DNA of 64,000 bases from Flavobacteriales bacterium. GTDB taxonomy: Bacteria > Bacteroidota > Bacteroidia > Flavobacteriales_F > PHOS-HE28. Within the stretch, counting starts at the first letter, position 1. Each line of letters begins with the position of its first letter. The position numbers and the translations under genes are program-made. The stretch spans positions 682,001 through 746,000 of the forward strand of contig CP064979.1 in NCBI GenBank assembly GCA_016699575.1, given 5' to 3'. Shown one piece after another: positions 8,314 to 16,106 of this stretch. The notes under the pieces are model-generated. The model ran no database searches and was not told where the DNA came from. It saw nothing but the letters and a program-made list of their open reading frames with translations.

Positions 8314-8505
8314 TTACTCCTCGCTGCGGAACATATCGTTCTTGTACACCGCGTGCAGCACCTCCTTGCGGCGGCTAACGCTGGGCTTGGTGTAGGCCTT
8401 GCGCTTGCGGAGCGCGCGCAGCACACCGGTCTTCTCGTACTTCTTCTTGAACTTCTTGAGGGCCTTGTCGATGGCCTCGCCTTCCTTGACCGGGATGATG
8501 AGCAT
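8314..8505 (-). CDS. rpsU: 30S ribosomal protein S21
   Basis: Small basic protein of the 30S subunit. 63 residues from the ATG at 8505 (MLIIPVKEGEAIDKALKKFK), with the family blocks KKYEKTGVLRALRKRKAYTKP and the C-terminal RRKEVLHAVYKN. The start is fixed by family length and by the promoter 26 nt upstream. Confidence 0.96.
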   Translation of the reverse strand: MLIIPVKEGEAIDKALKKFKKKYEKTGVLRALRKRKAYTKPSVSRRKEVLHAVYKNDMFRSEE

Positions 8506-8530
8506 GCGCGTCTTTTTCTGTAAGGGGCGG

Positions 8531-8560
8531 CAAATATAGACGGGGAATGGATCCGGCAAA
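8531..8560 (-). promoter_or_regulatory. Promoter of rpsU
   Basis: On the minus strand TTTG (8560-8557), an 18-nt spacer, then TATATTTG (8538-8531): an exact Bacteroidota-type promoter ending 25 nt before the rpsU start codon. Confidence 0.78.
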
Positions 8561-8634
8561 ACATCCCTTTGGCGCCAAAAGCAGAACCCCGCCCGGATCG
8601 CTCCGGACGGGCCGTTCACCCACCACCATCCACC

Positions 8635-9188
8635 TCACCCTGCCATGGCCTTGGCCGGGGCGCTCCACTCGCTGGCACCTGCCGTGCCCCTTGGCGCGCA
8701 CCCGGTAACAGTGGGTGCTGCCGCTGGCCAACCCCTCGTGCAGGTACTTGCTCGGGCTCGCCGTGTCCAGGGTATTCCAACCGTTGTGGTCCATCGGATC
8801 CACATCGTTGCGCTCCACCTCGTACCCGTGCGCACCGCACACCACGTCCCAGTCCACCTTGATCTGGCCGGCCACATCGGAGAGGTCGGCGTTAGTGACG
8901 GGGTGAGCCGGGGACTGGTGAGTTGATGACCGTTCTTCAGGCCAACGGCCTCTAGAACAGGCCGATGAGCTTCTCGGATGGCACGGAGAACATCTTTTGT
9001 CAGGCGGAGAGTTTCTTGAACGAGTCTCCGTGCTTCTTTGAAGCTCCGAAGTGCACCTTTTGACACGCGGAGGTCTTCTTGGACGCCCCGAAGAGCTTTT
9101 TGGCGAGGGCGTGGTGCTTGTGGGATGAGGCAGTGACCTTCTTGGACCGCCCTGCGTACCTCTTTTATCAGGCGCAGTGCTTCTTAAA
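8635..9188 (-). pseudogene. Frame-disrupted heptad-repeat plus fibronectin type III gene
   Basis: Reading from about 9188, the minus strand encodes about 12 heptads of the type EALRLIK, EVRRAVQ, EARRLVQ, ETLRLTK, DVLRAIR, EAHRPVL. A recognisable FN3 domain follows in a different frame (GQIKVDWDVVCGAHGYEVER, then CYRVRAKG, about 8910-8700). The domain's last strand (GTAGASEWSAPAKAMAG, stop at 8635) is back in the heptad frame. Two compensating frame changes therefore bracket the FN3 core. There is no clear start codon: an in-frame TAA stands at the 5' end of the heptads. It may be a decayed gene or a sequencing/assembly problem. Confidence 0.6.
8930..9188. repeat. Degenerate 21-bp tandem repeat
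   Basis: About 12 imperfect units of 21 bp on the plus strand, with a recurring core like GGTCTTCTTGGACG (for example around 9009, 9031, 9071, 9137, 9159, 9180). On the minus strand the unit encodes one heptad of an amphipathic helix. Units have diverged strongly, so the array is old. Confidence 0.55.
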
Positions 9189-9296
9189 CCACTCGACGTG
9201 CAAATAGTGGCGTTGGCGGTGCGCTACCGAGGGCCTTGTTCGAGAGCCCATCGCGCATTGCAGCGCTGACCAGGTGGTTGCCGTGACATTCCGAGG

Positions 9297-9381
9297 CGGG
9301 CGGCACGCCCTGGACCGAACCGAACTCGGCACCCGCAAGCTCACCCCTCGCACGGGCTAGAGCCGAGCGCGAGCCCACGCG
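9297..9381. repeat. Imperfect direct repeat, copy 1
   Basis: Shares with copy 2 the blocks ACTCGGCACCCGC and CACGGGCTAGAGCCGAGCGC in the same order and spacing. CTCGGC and GCCGAG within the copy can pair, so each copy can form a hairpin. Confidence 0.6.
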
Positions 9382-9582
9382 CCACACCCGAGATCGTGCT
9401 GGGAACTGAAGAGCGGCCGCCTCAAGAGCCTGTCAACCACACAACCACGGGATCACACCACTCCCCCACACCAGCGCTAAGCTCTTTTGCTACGTGTAAG
9501 TGCGATGAAGTACGCGGCGCCCTCAACGTTGGCTTTGCGTGTTTCGCTCATGTGGTCAAGGTAACCCTTGGAAACCGTTGGG

Positions 9583-9667
9583 GCGGGCCACAGGCCCTAG
9601 ACCGAAACGCACTCGGCACCCGCGAACTCAGCCCTCACACGGGCTAGAGCCGAGCGCGTGCCCATGC
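9583..9667. repeat. Imperfect direct repeat, copy 2
   Basis: Second copy of the unit at 9297-9381, offset by 286 bp, with scattered substitutions. The same CTCGGC...GCCGAG pairing potential is kept. Confidence 0.6.
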
Positions 9668-9716
9668 GAGCTACTGCTGGGCGCGTGCATCGCGTTACAC
9701 CCGAGCCACTGCTGGG

Positions 9717-9959
9717 CTATTGCTGGGAAGACCATCCCTTCCACGGCGAGGAAGTCTCTTTCCACGCTTCCAGGGCGACACCAAACTGATTCAGGGCATA
9801 ATCCTTGGCTTCCTCTAATGATGTCAGGAAGTAGTCACGTACAGATTTTCCATTCTCAATTTGGTGCAACTCACAGCTCGAATCCTTCACATACAAGAGT
9901 ATCATGTATATCTCATTGTCACAATAGGCATGATATGCGACGATGTCATGATTGTTCAT
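9717..9959 (-). CDS. Hypothetical small protein (orphan, AT-richer)
   Basis: An 80-residue ORF beginning MNNHDIVAYHAYCDNEIYMI and containing SLEEAKDYALNQFGVALEAW. I recognise no family. It has no signal peptide or membrane segment, and its alternating strand then helix pattern looks protein-like. Its codons are visibly AT-richer than all neighbours, suggesting recent acquisition. It stands alone between repeat-rich stretches; no strong promoter was seen. Expression is uncertain. Confidence 0.5.
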   Translation of the reverse strand: MNNHDIVAYHAYCDNEIYMILLYVKDSSCELHQIENGKSVRDYFLTSLEEAKDYALNQFGVALEAWKETSSPWKGWSSQQ

Positions 9960-10031
9960 TCTAATACTAATTTGGTCTAGGATAAATTCGATGCGGTGCT
10001 CCGGGGGCGTCTACAAGCCTCCCATTTACGT

Positions 10032-10074
10032 ACTCGGCTGTGCCGAGTGTCCTTCGGTCGTGGGCCTGTGGCCC
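10032..10074. repeat. Two adjacent TGT-loop hairpins
   Basis: ACTCGGC-TGT-GCCGAGT (10032-10048) and GGGCC-TGT-GGCCC (10062-10074) are perfect inverted repeats with the same 3-nt loop. They lie about 90 nt beyond the end of the pigment operon (10166). They could act in termination of that operon, but no T-run follows. Confidence 0.5.
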
Positions 10075-10165
10075 CAAGTATGGCCCGCATGCCAGTTGCA
10101 TCTCCTTCAAACATAGCCCATCTCTTGCTCCTCCCCACTTCAACCGGGAGAGGGTCGTGTCCCGC

Positions 10166-11353
10166 TTAGGACATCCGTTGCTCGGCACCGGGTGTTCTGC
10201 GCACCGCCACCAGCACACCCCACGCCAGCAGCCCACCGACAACAGCCATTGCAGCCGCCAGCACCACCGCCCCTACCACGTACTGCGCCAAGCTCTGCTT
10301 CACGGCTTCCAGGGAAATGTCCAACAGGTCGATGGGCACGCCGCCGGGCAGCAACTGTGCGCCCAGCGCATGGCTGGCCCACAGGATGAGCGGCACCATG
10401 GGCGGTATGCTGATGTGCGCCGCCGTGAGGAAGAGCACGCGGTTCAACTTGAAGAGGAAGGCGAGCGGGATGCCCAGCGCCAACTGGAAGCCCCAGATGG
10501 GTACGGTTCCCATGAAGAAGCCGAAGCCGATGCTGGCAGCCTTGCGCGCGTTGCTCTCGCCCGGGCGCACCAGTTCTGAGCGCAGCATCTTCCGCAGTTC
10601 GCCCTTCACGAAGAGCTTGCGCGGCCAGAACCACAGGCCGGCGATGATGACCAGCACCGTGTTGAGCACGCTGATGCGCGCGAAGTCGATGACGGGCCGG
10701 AAGTGGCTCACGCGCTCCGGGAAGTCGTAGCGCACGCTCACGGGCACGGTGGCGAAGGGGACATCGCGCCAGGCAAGCCGTACGATGCTCTCGATCTCGA
10801 ACTCGAAGCGGTGCGTGAACGTGCGGATGCGCGTAACCTGGGCCAGGGGATAGCAGCGGTAACCGGTCTGGGTGTCGGGCAGGGTGATGCCGGTTTCCAC
10901 CTTGAACCAGAAGCTGCTGAACTTGTTGCCGAAAGAACTGCGGCCGGGGATGCCGGCCTGCGCCATGTTGCGGTCGCCCATGACCATCGTGCCCGGTTGG
11001 CGCTCCATGACTTCCACGAACCGCACGATGTCTTCCGGCGCATGCTGGCCGTCGCTGTCCAAGGTGATGGCGTGCTTGTAGCCTTTGGCCAGCAGATGCG
11101 CAAAGCCGCGCCGCAGCGAGTAGCCTTTGCCTTGGTTGAGTTCGTTGCGCAACACTTCCAAGCCCGGAATACCGGCGAGCACCTGCGCAGTGCTATCGGT
11201 ACTACCGTCGTCAATGACCAACAAGTGCGGACCGGTGATGGCGAGAATGCGTTGGATCACATCGGCCAGGGTGCCGCTGTTGTTGTAGGTGGGCAGCAGC
11301 ACGCAGGTGCCCGTGCGCTCCAAACGCTCCTGCAGGCTGCTGGTCGCGGTCAT
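10166..11353 (-). CDS. Glycosyltransferase family 2 - DUF2062 fusion protein
   Basis: Two-part membrane-associated protein of 395 residues. The N-terminal GT-A glycosyltransferase (about 15-235) has LLPTYNNSGTL, the nucleotide-binding VIDDGSTDST and the DSDGQHAPED metal motif. The C-terminal DUF2062 part (about 255-385) is hydrophobic, with GFFMGTVPIWGFQLALGIPL and two or three membrane segments. It is the last gene of the pigment operon and overlaps the preceding dehydratase gene by 4 nt. GT2-DUF2062 proteins recur in flexirubin-type loci; the acceptor is unknown. Confidence 0.85.
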   Translation of the reverse strand: MTATSSLQERLERTGTCVLLPTYNNSGTLADVIQRILAITGPHLLVIDDGSTDSTAQVLAGIPGLEVLRNELNQGKGYSLRRGFAHLLAKGYKHAITLDSDGQHAPEDIVRFVEVMERQPGTMVMGDRNMAQAGIPGRSSFGNKFSSFWFKVETGITLPDTQTGYRCYPLAQVTRIRTFTHRFEFEIESIVRLAWRDVPFATVPVSVRYDFPERVSHFRPVIDFARISVLNTVLVIIAGLWFWPRKLFVKGELRKMLRSELVRPGESNARKAASIGFGFFMGTVPIWGFQLALGIPLAFLFKLNRVLFLTAAHISIPPMVPLILWASHALGAQLLPGGVPIDLLDISLEAVKQSLAQYVVGAVVLAAAMAVVGGLLAWGVLVAVRRTPGAEQRMS

Positions 11354-11739
11354 CGCGCGAAAGTGCCCTTCATCTTCAGCAGCACCACGGGGTTGCCGTC
11401 GTAGGCATCGGTGGTGGCCTCGGCGTCGAATCCGATGTCGTCAGCCGCCTCGGTCAGGGCAATGCGCAGGTCGAAGTGCGTGCACTTCACGGGGTCGACA
11501 GGCGTGAGGAACTTGATGTGGCGCGCGGTCTTCAGGCGCAAGGTGCCGCCCTTCACTTCGCTGGAGAGGTGCTGCACCAACTGCACGAGCGCAGCACCGG
11601 GCGTTACAGGTCGCGCAGGGAAGTGCCCACCGTGCACGGGATGCGCGGCGATGGGCTCCACGCGCCAGGTCCAGGTGCCTTCCACTTCGCCGGAACGCGC
11701 CGCACCGGTGTTGAACAAGCCGCGGATGGTCGCTGTCAT
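11350..11739 (-). CDS. Hotdog-fold 3-hydroxyacyl-ACP dehydratase-like protein
   Basis: 129 residues from the ATG at 11739 (MTATIRGLFNTGAARSGEVEG). The block HPVHGGHFPARPVTPGAALV matches the FabA/FabZ signature (GHFP, then PVxPG). It probably removes water from beta-hydroxyacyl-ACP during polyene chain growth. An alternative start at 11796 would run into lolA. The gene starts 4 nt after lolA ends and overlaps the GT2 gene by 4 nt. Confidence 0.78.
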   Translation of the reverse strand: MTATIRGLFNTGAARSGEVEGTWTWRVEPIAAHPVHGGHFPARPVTPGAALVQLVQHLSSEVKGGTLRLKTARHIKFLTPVDPVKCTHFDLRIALTEAADDIGFDAEATTDAYDGNPVVLLKMKGTFAR

Positions 11740-11743
11740 GGGA

Positions 11744-12388
11744 TCAGAGCTTCGTGAAGACGTCCGTAGGAACGGGCTTGTCGAGGACGGGCGCATCGAA
11801 CTTCACCACGGTACGGTCGCCGTCGCCTTCCAATGTCACCATTTCGTACAGGTGCAAATTGCTCTTGCGGAAGCGCAGTTCCATCTGCTTGAAGCGCTTG
11901 CCCACGCGCGCGCTGCTCGGCGCGATGATCACCAGCAGGTCGCCGTCCGCAATGAAGTAGCTCGGTTTCGCGCCTTTGTCCAGCGTGTGTTCGCCGTCCA
12001 TGATCTTCATCACCATGTCGTTGATGCCGGCGTAGATCTTCCGGTCCACCTCGCCCAGCACCTTTTCCTTGCCGTTCTCCTTCACGCGCACATTGCCGTC
12101 CACGGTGAGGATCGTCGTGGGTTGTGCACCGTTCAGTTCCCAGCGGAACTTGCCGGGGCGCTCGTAGGCGAAGGTGCCCGGACTGATGACGGGCTCCTTG
12201 AGGTAGTGCACATGCTTCTCCTGGGTGAGCGTGCATTGGATGGTGCGAGCGCTCTTGGCCGCGGCCTTCATACGCAGCACAAGTTCGTGGTCCGCCTTGA
12301 TGGGCGTGGGCTCCGTGGGGGGACTTGTCCATGCTGCCAACGCTGCGATGGTCGCGATACCAAGGACGGAGAGGAAGAACTGCTTCAT
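11744..12388 (-). CDS. LolA-like outer-membrane lipoprotein carrier
   Basis: 214 residues from the ATG at 12388 (MKQFFLSVLGIATIAALAAW), a signal peptide followed by a LolA-type beta-sheet: SARTIQCTLTQEKHVHYL, GTFAYERPGKFRWEL and LHLYEMVTLEGDGDRTVVKF. LolA homologues in pigment loci are thought to move the lipid-like product or a lipoprotein across the periplasm; that role is inferred. It overlaps the deacetylase gene by 4 nt (ATGA). Confidence 0.82.
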   Translation of the reverse strand: MKQFFLSVLGIATIAALAAWTSPPTEPTPIKADHELVLRMKAAAKSARTIQCTLTQEKHVHYLKEPVISPGTFAYERPGKFRWELNGAQPTTILTVDGNVRVKENGKEKVLGEVDRKIYAGINDMVMKIMDGEHTLDKGAKPSYFIADGDLLVIIAPSSARVGKRFKQMELRFRKSNLHLYEMVTLEGDGDRTVVKFDAPVLDKPVPTDVFTKL

Positions 12389-13143
12389 GCGTTGGGGCGA
12401 AGATGGGCGTCGCACCTGACAAGTTCGATGCCGTGCTGGCGGCAATGGGCGATGATGCCCTTGACCAGTTCCAAGGTGCCCGGCTGTGTGTCGTGAAGCA
12501 CGGCGATGGTGCCGGGCTTCGGCCGCGTGGAAATGCGCTTCATGACTTCCGCCGGGGAGCGGGCCGTGTCGAAGGTGCGCAGGTCCCAACCGATGGTGGT
12601 GACCCCGGTGGTCTTTACCGCAGCAGCGATGTTCGGATTAGTGACGCCGAACGGTGGGCGGAACAACGACGTGCGTTGGCCGGTGGTGCGTTGGATGGCC
12701 TCTGCACACGTGCGGATCTCCTTCTCCGCATGATCTTCTCCGATGAAACCCCAGGTCCAGTGATGATGCTGCGAGTGGATGCCGATGGCGTGGCCCTCGT
12801 CCACGATGCGCTTCGCCAGCGCGGGAAAGGCTTCCACGTATTTGCCGATGCAGAAGAAGGAAGCTTTGATGTTCTCGGCCTTGAGGTGATCCAGCAACGC
12901 GGGGGTGATCTGTGGATGCGGGCCATCGTCGAAGGTGAGCGCCATCGTTCCCTTCGGACCAGAGCAAACGGCATCCACATAGATGCGCGCGGGCAAGGTG
13001 AGTGAAGCATATGCGGTGAAGCCGAGCCATAACGCCACGAAAAGGACCAACGGCCATAACGGCCACGACCACCATGCCCAGCCTATGTACAACGAACCGG
13101 CCAACAGGATGGCCAGCCCTGATGCGATGTTCCACTTCTTCAT
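12385..13143 (-). CDS. Polysaccharide deacetylase (NodB homology domain)
   Basis: 252 residues from the ATG at 13143 (MKKWNIASGLAILLAG). Two N-terminal hydrophobic segments (about 8-47) precede a carbohydrate esterase 4 domain with TFDDGPHP (70-77), the metal-ligand motif HSQHHH (123-128), RPPFGVTNPN and the C-terminal VLHDTQPGTLEL. All key motifs are present. Being inside the pigment operon, with 4-nt overlaps on both sides, suggests it deacylates a glycan or glycosylated intermediate, but the substrate is unknown. Confidence 0.87.
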   Translation of the reverse strand: MKKWNIASGLAILLAGSLYIGWAWWSWPLWPLVLFVALWLGFTAYASLTLPARIYVDAVCSGPKGTMALTFDDGPHPQITPALLDHLKAENIKASFFCIGKYVEAFPALAKRIVDEGHAIGIHSQHHHWTWGFIGEDHAEKEIRTCAEAIQRTTGQRTSLFRPPFGVTNPNIAAAVKTTGVTTIGWDLRTFDTARSPAEVMKRISTRPKPGTIAVLHDTQPGTLELVKGIIAHCRQHGIELVRCDAHLRPNA

Positions 13144-14033
13144 GGCTCCATCAGCACCGCGCACGTCTCCATGCCGTGCCGGTCAACGACCAGTACACGC
13201 CCAACGGCGGCAGCGGTTCCATCCGGCAAACGGCCGTTGCGCATACAATGCAGAGCCAGGCACAGCGCCTGTGCCGGTGCGCTTCCGTGCAAGCCGGTGA
13301 AAGGACGATGATCCACGGCCGCCGAATGCGCTGGCAGCACAGGAGCTTCGCCCGTGAACGGATCGTTGCTGTACAACACCATGTCGATGGCGGAACTTGC
13401 GAAGTCGTCCTTGCCCCACCACTCCCCTTCCTCCCTTCGAACCGCAGGCCAAACACCTGTAACACGACCGATCGAACCAGGACCTTTCGTTGGAGAAGCG
13501 ACCACGAAGCCGGTTCCTGCACCCGGCTTATCGCCAAGCATGGCCGCTTGTGCAAGTTCGTCCAGCAGTGGGGCGTGCTCATCCGCGGCACCAACGAGGA
13601 TGTGGGCAGCGCCGTTCTCTTCCGCTTGCAACGCTGCGCTTTGCAATGCCCAAGCGAACGACGACATGCCTTGGCTGAAGGTGAGGTTCGGTCCGTCGGC
13701 ACCGAGCAACAAGGCGATCGTACCACCCACAGTGTTGTGCGTGCTGCGCATGAACCCTGTTGGTGATAGGATCCCACCGGCGTTCGCCTCGATCTCGTTG
13801 AGGAAACCGATGGTGTCCTCCACCTGACCGAGACCGGTACCGAAGTGGATGCCATCCGGCTTCGCAACACCTGCATCGGCGAGGGCTTGCAACGCACAGC
13901 ACACCGCACGCCGCATCGGCACCGTCATGCGCCGCGCCGCGCCTTTGTTCAGGAGTTCAGCGCCCGGTACCCCAGGGCTCTCCCGATCCCACGGCAGTGG
14001 ATAGCAGGCGGCGGCGTTGATCCACAGGTCCAT
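13140..14033 (-). CDS. Ketosynthase-like chain-length-factor homologue (no active-site Cys)
   Basis: 297 residues, shorter than a normal KS (about 400). The thiolase-fold N-terminal half is recognisable (HFGTGLGQVEDTIGFLNE, STHNTVGGTIALLL), but the position of the catalytic Cys reads FSQGMSSFAWAL with no Cys. The C-terminal HGTGT and GHT motifs are also missing. It starts in the stop codon of the full KS upstream (TGATG), an arrangement typical for a KS plus chain-length-factor heterodimer such as ApeO/ApeC in aryl-polyene clusters. The role as non-catalytic partner is inferred. Confidence 0.75.
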   Translation of the reverse strand: MDLWINAAACYPLPWDRESPGVPGAELLNKGAARRMTVPMRRAVCCALQALADAGVAKPDGIHFGTGLGQVEDTIGFLNEIEANAGGILSPTGFMRSTHNTVGGTIALLLGADGPNLTFSQGMSSFAWALQSAALQAEENGAAHILVGAADEHAPLLDELAQAAMLGDKPGAGTGFVVASPTKGPGSIGRVTGVWPAVRREEGEWWGKDDFASSAIDMVLYSNDPFTGEAPVLPAHSAAVDHRPFTGLHGSAPAQALCLALHCMRNGRLPDGTAAAVGRVLVVDRHGMETCAVLMEP

Positions 14034-15220
14034 CACGCAGCGCGGAAAATGACGGAGGTGCCATTGCCACCGAAGCCGAACGAATTGCTGAGCACGGTGC
14101 GCACGGGCATTTCCAAGGTGGCCTTGACCGGTTCGGTGCGGCAGCCATCCACCACGGCCCCGGCGCGCGCCGTTGCGGGCACAAAACCATGCTTCATGCA
14201 CAACACGCTGAACACGGCTTCCAATGCACCTGCAGCCGCCAACGTATGACCGGTCAACGATTTGGTGCTGGTGAACGGCGGCATGTTGCCGAACAAACGC
14301 TCCATGGCGATGAGCTCGGTGAGGTCGTTGTTCTCCGTTGCCGTGCCATGGGCATTGATGTGGTCGATGTCCTTCGTGGAAAGACCAGCAACCCGCAGCG
14401 CACCCTCCATGGCCTTTTGCGGGCCGATGCCTTCGGGCGAGGTAGCCGTCTGATGGTAAGCATCGTTCGCGTTGGCGCAACCAGCCACGAAGGCAAGCGG
14501 CTTGCGACCGGCCTTGTGCGCGTCGTCCTCGCGTTCCAAAAGGAGGTATGCTGCACCCTCACCGAGGTTCATGCCGGCACGCCCCGCGGTGAACGGACGG
14601 CACGGCTGCGTATCCATGGCGCTCAATGCTCGGAAGCCCGCTACAGTGAAGCCGCACAAGGCGTCGGCACCACCAACGAGCACGGCATTGGCACGACCCG
14701 TCTTCAGCAACTGCGCACCGAGCATGATGGCGCTGGCACTGCTGCTGCACGCCGTGCTGATCGTAGTGGCGCTGCCCGCTTTGAAGCGTGCGGCCAGGTA
14801 GCGGGCATGGTCGCCGACCTCGTGCCCCGTGGCCGCGTTCAGCAGCGGCTTTAGGTCTTGTTGTCGCGCGGCGTACGCGCGCTCGGTACGGTCCATACCG
14901 CCAACCGTGCTCGCACTGATGATGGTGAGTTCACCCGCAGCGAATGATGCTACGGCCATCGCTTCCTGCGCAGCGCAGAGGGCGAGCAGCACAGTGCGGG
15001 CCACGCCGGTGGGCAGTTCCGCGCTGTTCAATTGGGCAAGCAATTGCGCGTCGGACATCGGCACTTCACCGAACACGAGTTCGGGGAAAGGCAGATCATG
15101 CACGCGCAACGGGCCAATGGCTGAGCGCCCGGCTTTCAATGCATCGAGCTGTGCAGCAACACCAGCGCCGAGCGCGCTGATCGCACCCATACCGGTGATG
15201 GCGATGGCGGGCGCGGCCAT
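14033..15220 (-). CDS. Beta-ketoacyl-ACP synthase (KS II type)
   Basis: 395 residues, starting MAAPAIAITGMGAISALGAG. The catalytic triad is complete: Cys158 in STACSSSASA, His291 in NAHGTATENND and His325 in KSLTGHTLAAAG with Lys320. It extends the polyene chain by malonyl condensation. It is 14 nt after the ACP gene and translationally coupled to the Cys-less KS-like gene downstream, its likely dimer partner. Confidence 0.9.
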   Translation of the reverse strand: MAAPAIAITGMGAISALGAGVAAQLDALKAGRSAIGPLRVHDLPFPELVFGEVPMSDAQLLAQLNSAELPTGVARTVLLALCAAQEAMAVASFAAGELTIISASTVGGMDRTERAYAARQQDLKPLLNAATGHEVGDHARYLAARFKAGSATTISTACSSSASAIMLGAQLLKTGRANAVLVGGADALCGFTVAGFRALSAMDTQPCRPFTAGRAGMNLGEGAAYLLLEREDDAHKAGRKPLAFVAGCANANDAYHQTATSPEGIGPQKAMEGALRVAGLSTKDIDHINAHGTATENNDLTELIAMERLFGNMPPFTSTKSLTGHTLAAAGALEAVFSVLCMKHGFVPATARAGAVVDGCRTEPVKATLEMPVRTVLSNSFGFGGNGTSVIFRAA

Positions 15221-15234
15221 ACGACAGGAACTGT

Positions 15235-15504
15235 TCAGCCAGCGATGGCCTTCTGCGCGAGGATGTGGTCGGCCATGGTGTTCACCGAAGTGAAGATGGT
15301 GCGGCCGTCCTTGGGGTCGGTGATCTTGATGCCGTAGTGGCGGTCGAGGAGCACGATGAGTTCCAGCGCGTCGATGGAGTCGAGACCGAGACCATCACCG
15401 AACAGCGGTGCATCATCCTGGATGCTGACGGGATCCACCTCTTCCAGGTTCAGTTGTTTGACGATCTGCTGCTTCAGGTTCTTCTTCAGTTCTTCTCTGT
15501 CCAT
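15235..15504 (-). CDS. Acyl carrier protein (pigment ACP 1)
   Basis: 89 residues, starting MDREELKKNLKQQIVKQL. The phosphopantetheine site is Ser43 in GLGLDSIDALELIVLLD. Acidic helix-rich ACP fold of normal length. It overlaps the end of the preceding KS-like gene by 19 nt and is followed by the KS at 14033-15220, so it probably carries the growing polyene. Confidence 0.93.
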   Translation of the reverse strand: MDREELKKNLKQQIVKQLNLEEVDPVSIQDDAPLFGDGLGLDSIDALELIVLLDRHYGIKITDPKDGRTIFTSVNTMADHILAQKAIAG

Positions 15505-16106
15505 GGTGCGGTGGTGAGGATGGCACGAAGGCCGTCGGGGGTAAGTGGTGTTCCGGCTCCGGTGCCGAGCAATGCAAAGCCCGCAGAATACGGGGCGGCG
15601 AAGATATCCGCACGGCCCACGATCACGTGGTGCATTCCTTCCTTGCGCAGCATGCCTTCGGCGATGGTCAGCAGCAGCTCGGCGTCCAGTGGGTCCGCCG
15701 CGAAGCAGATGCTGGGCCCGAAGACCTTGTGGCGGATGGTGATCTCCCCGGTGCTGGTGTTGGGCAGCGTGTACACGAACACCGCCGGGCTGGCGGGCTC
15801 CTTACGCGATACCGGTTCCCAGTGCTCAATGTCCGTGGCCAGGCTTGCGCTGCGGTTCACGGTGATGATGCCTAAGGTGTTCTGCACGTCGGCGCCCTCG
15901 TCCTTCAGCTTTGCGAACAGTGGTTCGACGGCCAGCAGGGCAAGCTTCCCGTAGTGGTCCATCTTGTGGAACTTCGGATAGTCGAGACCTAAGGCGTTGT
16001 AGATCCCACGGAGGTCGTCATCTCCCCCGCTGGCACGCGCCACCTCAACCCCGTTGAGCAGCAGCAGCCCATCGCTCAGCCGGGTATGTGCTTGCAGGCT
16101 CAACAT
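15486..16106 (-). CDS. Truncated ketosynthase-like protein
   Basis: 206 residues, similar in style to the N-terminal part of KS enzymes (LGIITVNRSASLATDIEHW, KVFGPSICFAADPLDAELLL, VIVGRADIFAAPYS). It ends before the His-containing half and has no ACSSS-type nucleophile motif. It begins inside the last codons of the upstream KS gene (7-nt overlap). Short KS-like genes of this kind occur in flexirubin/aryl-polyene loci; a structural or chain-length role is possible, but the function is unknown. Confidence 0.65.
   Translation of the reverse strand: MLSLQAHTRLSDGLLLLNGVEVARASGGDDDLRGIYNALGLDYPKFHKMDHYGKLALLAVEPLFAKLKDEGADVQNTLGIITVNRSASLATDIEHWEPVSRKEPASPAVFVYTLPNTSTGEITIRHKVFGPSICFAADPLDAELLLTIAEGMLRKEGMHHVIVGRADIFAAPYSAGFALLGTGAGTPLTPDGLRAILTTAPWTEKN

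Larger units (their letters stand above)
9189..9716. other. Gene-free accessory interval with imperfect direct repeats
   Basis: I see no convincing gene here. Short open frames have skewed composition and no family resemblance. The interval contains an imperfect direct repeat of about 85 bp (9297-9381 and 9583-9667), and short repeated phrases such as ctactgctgggc/cactgctgggc near 9670-9720. Confidence 0.5.
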
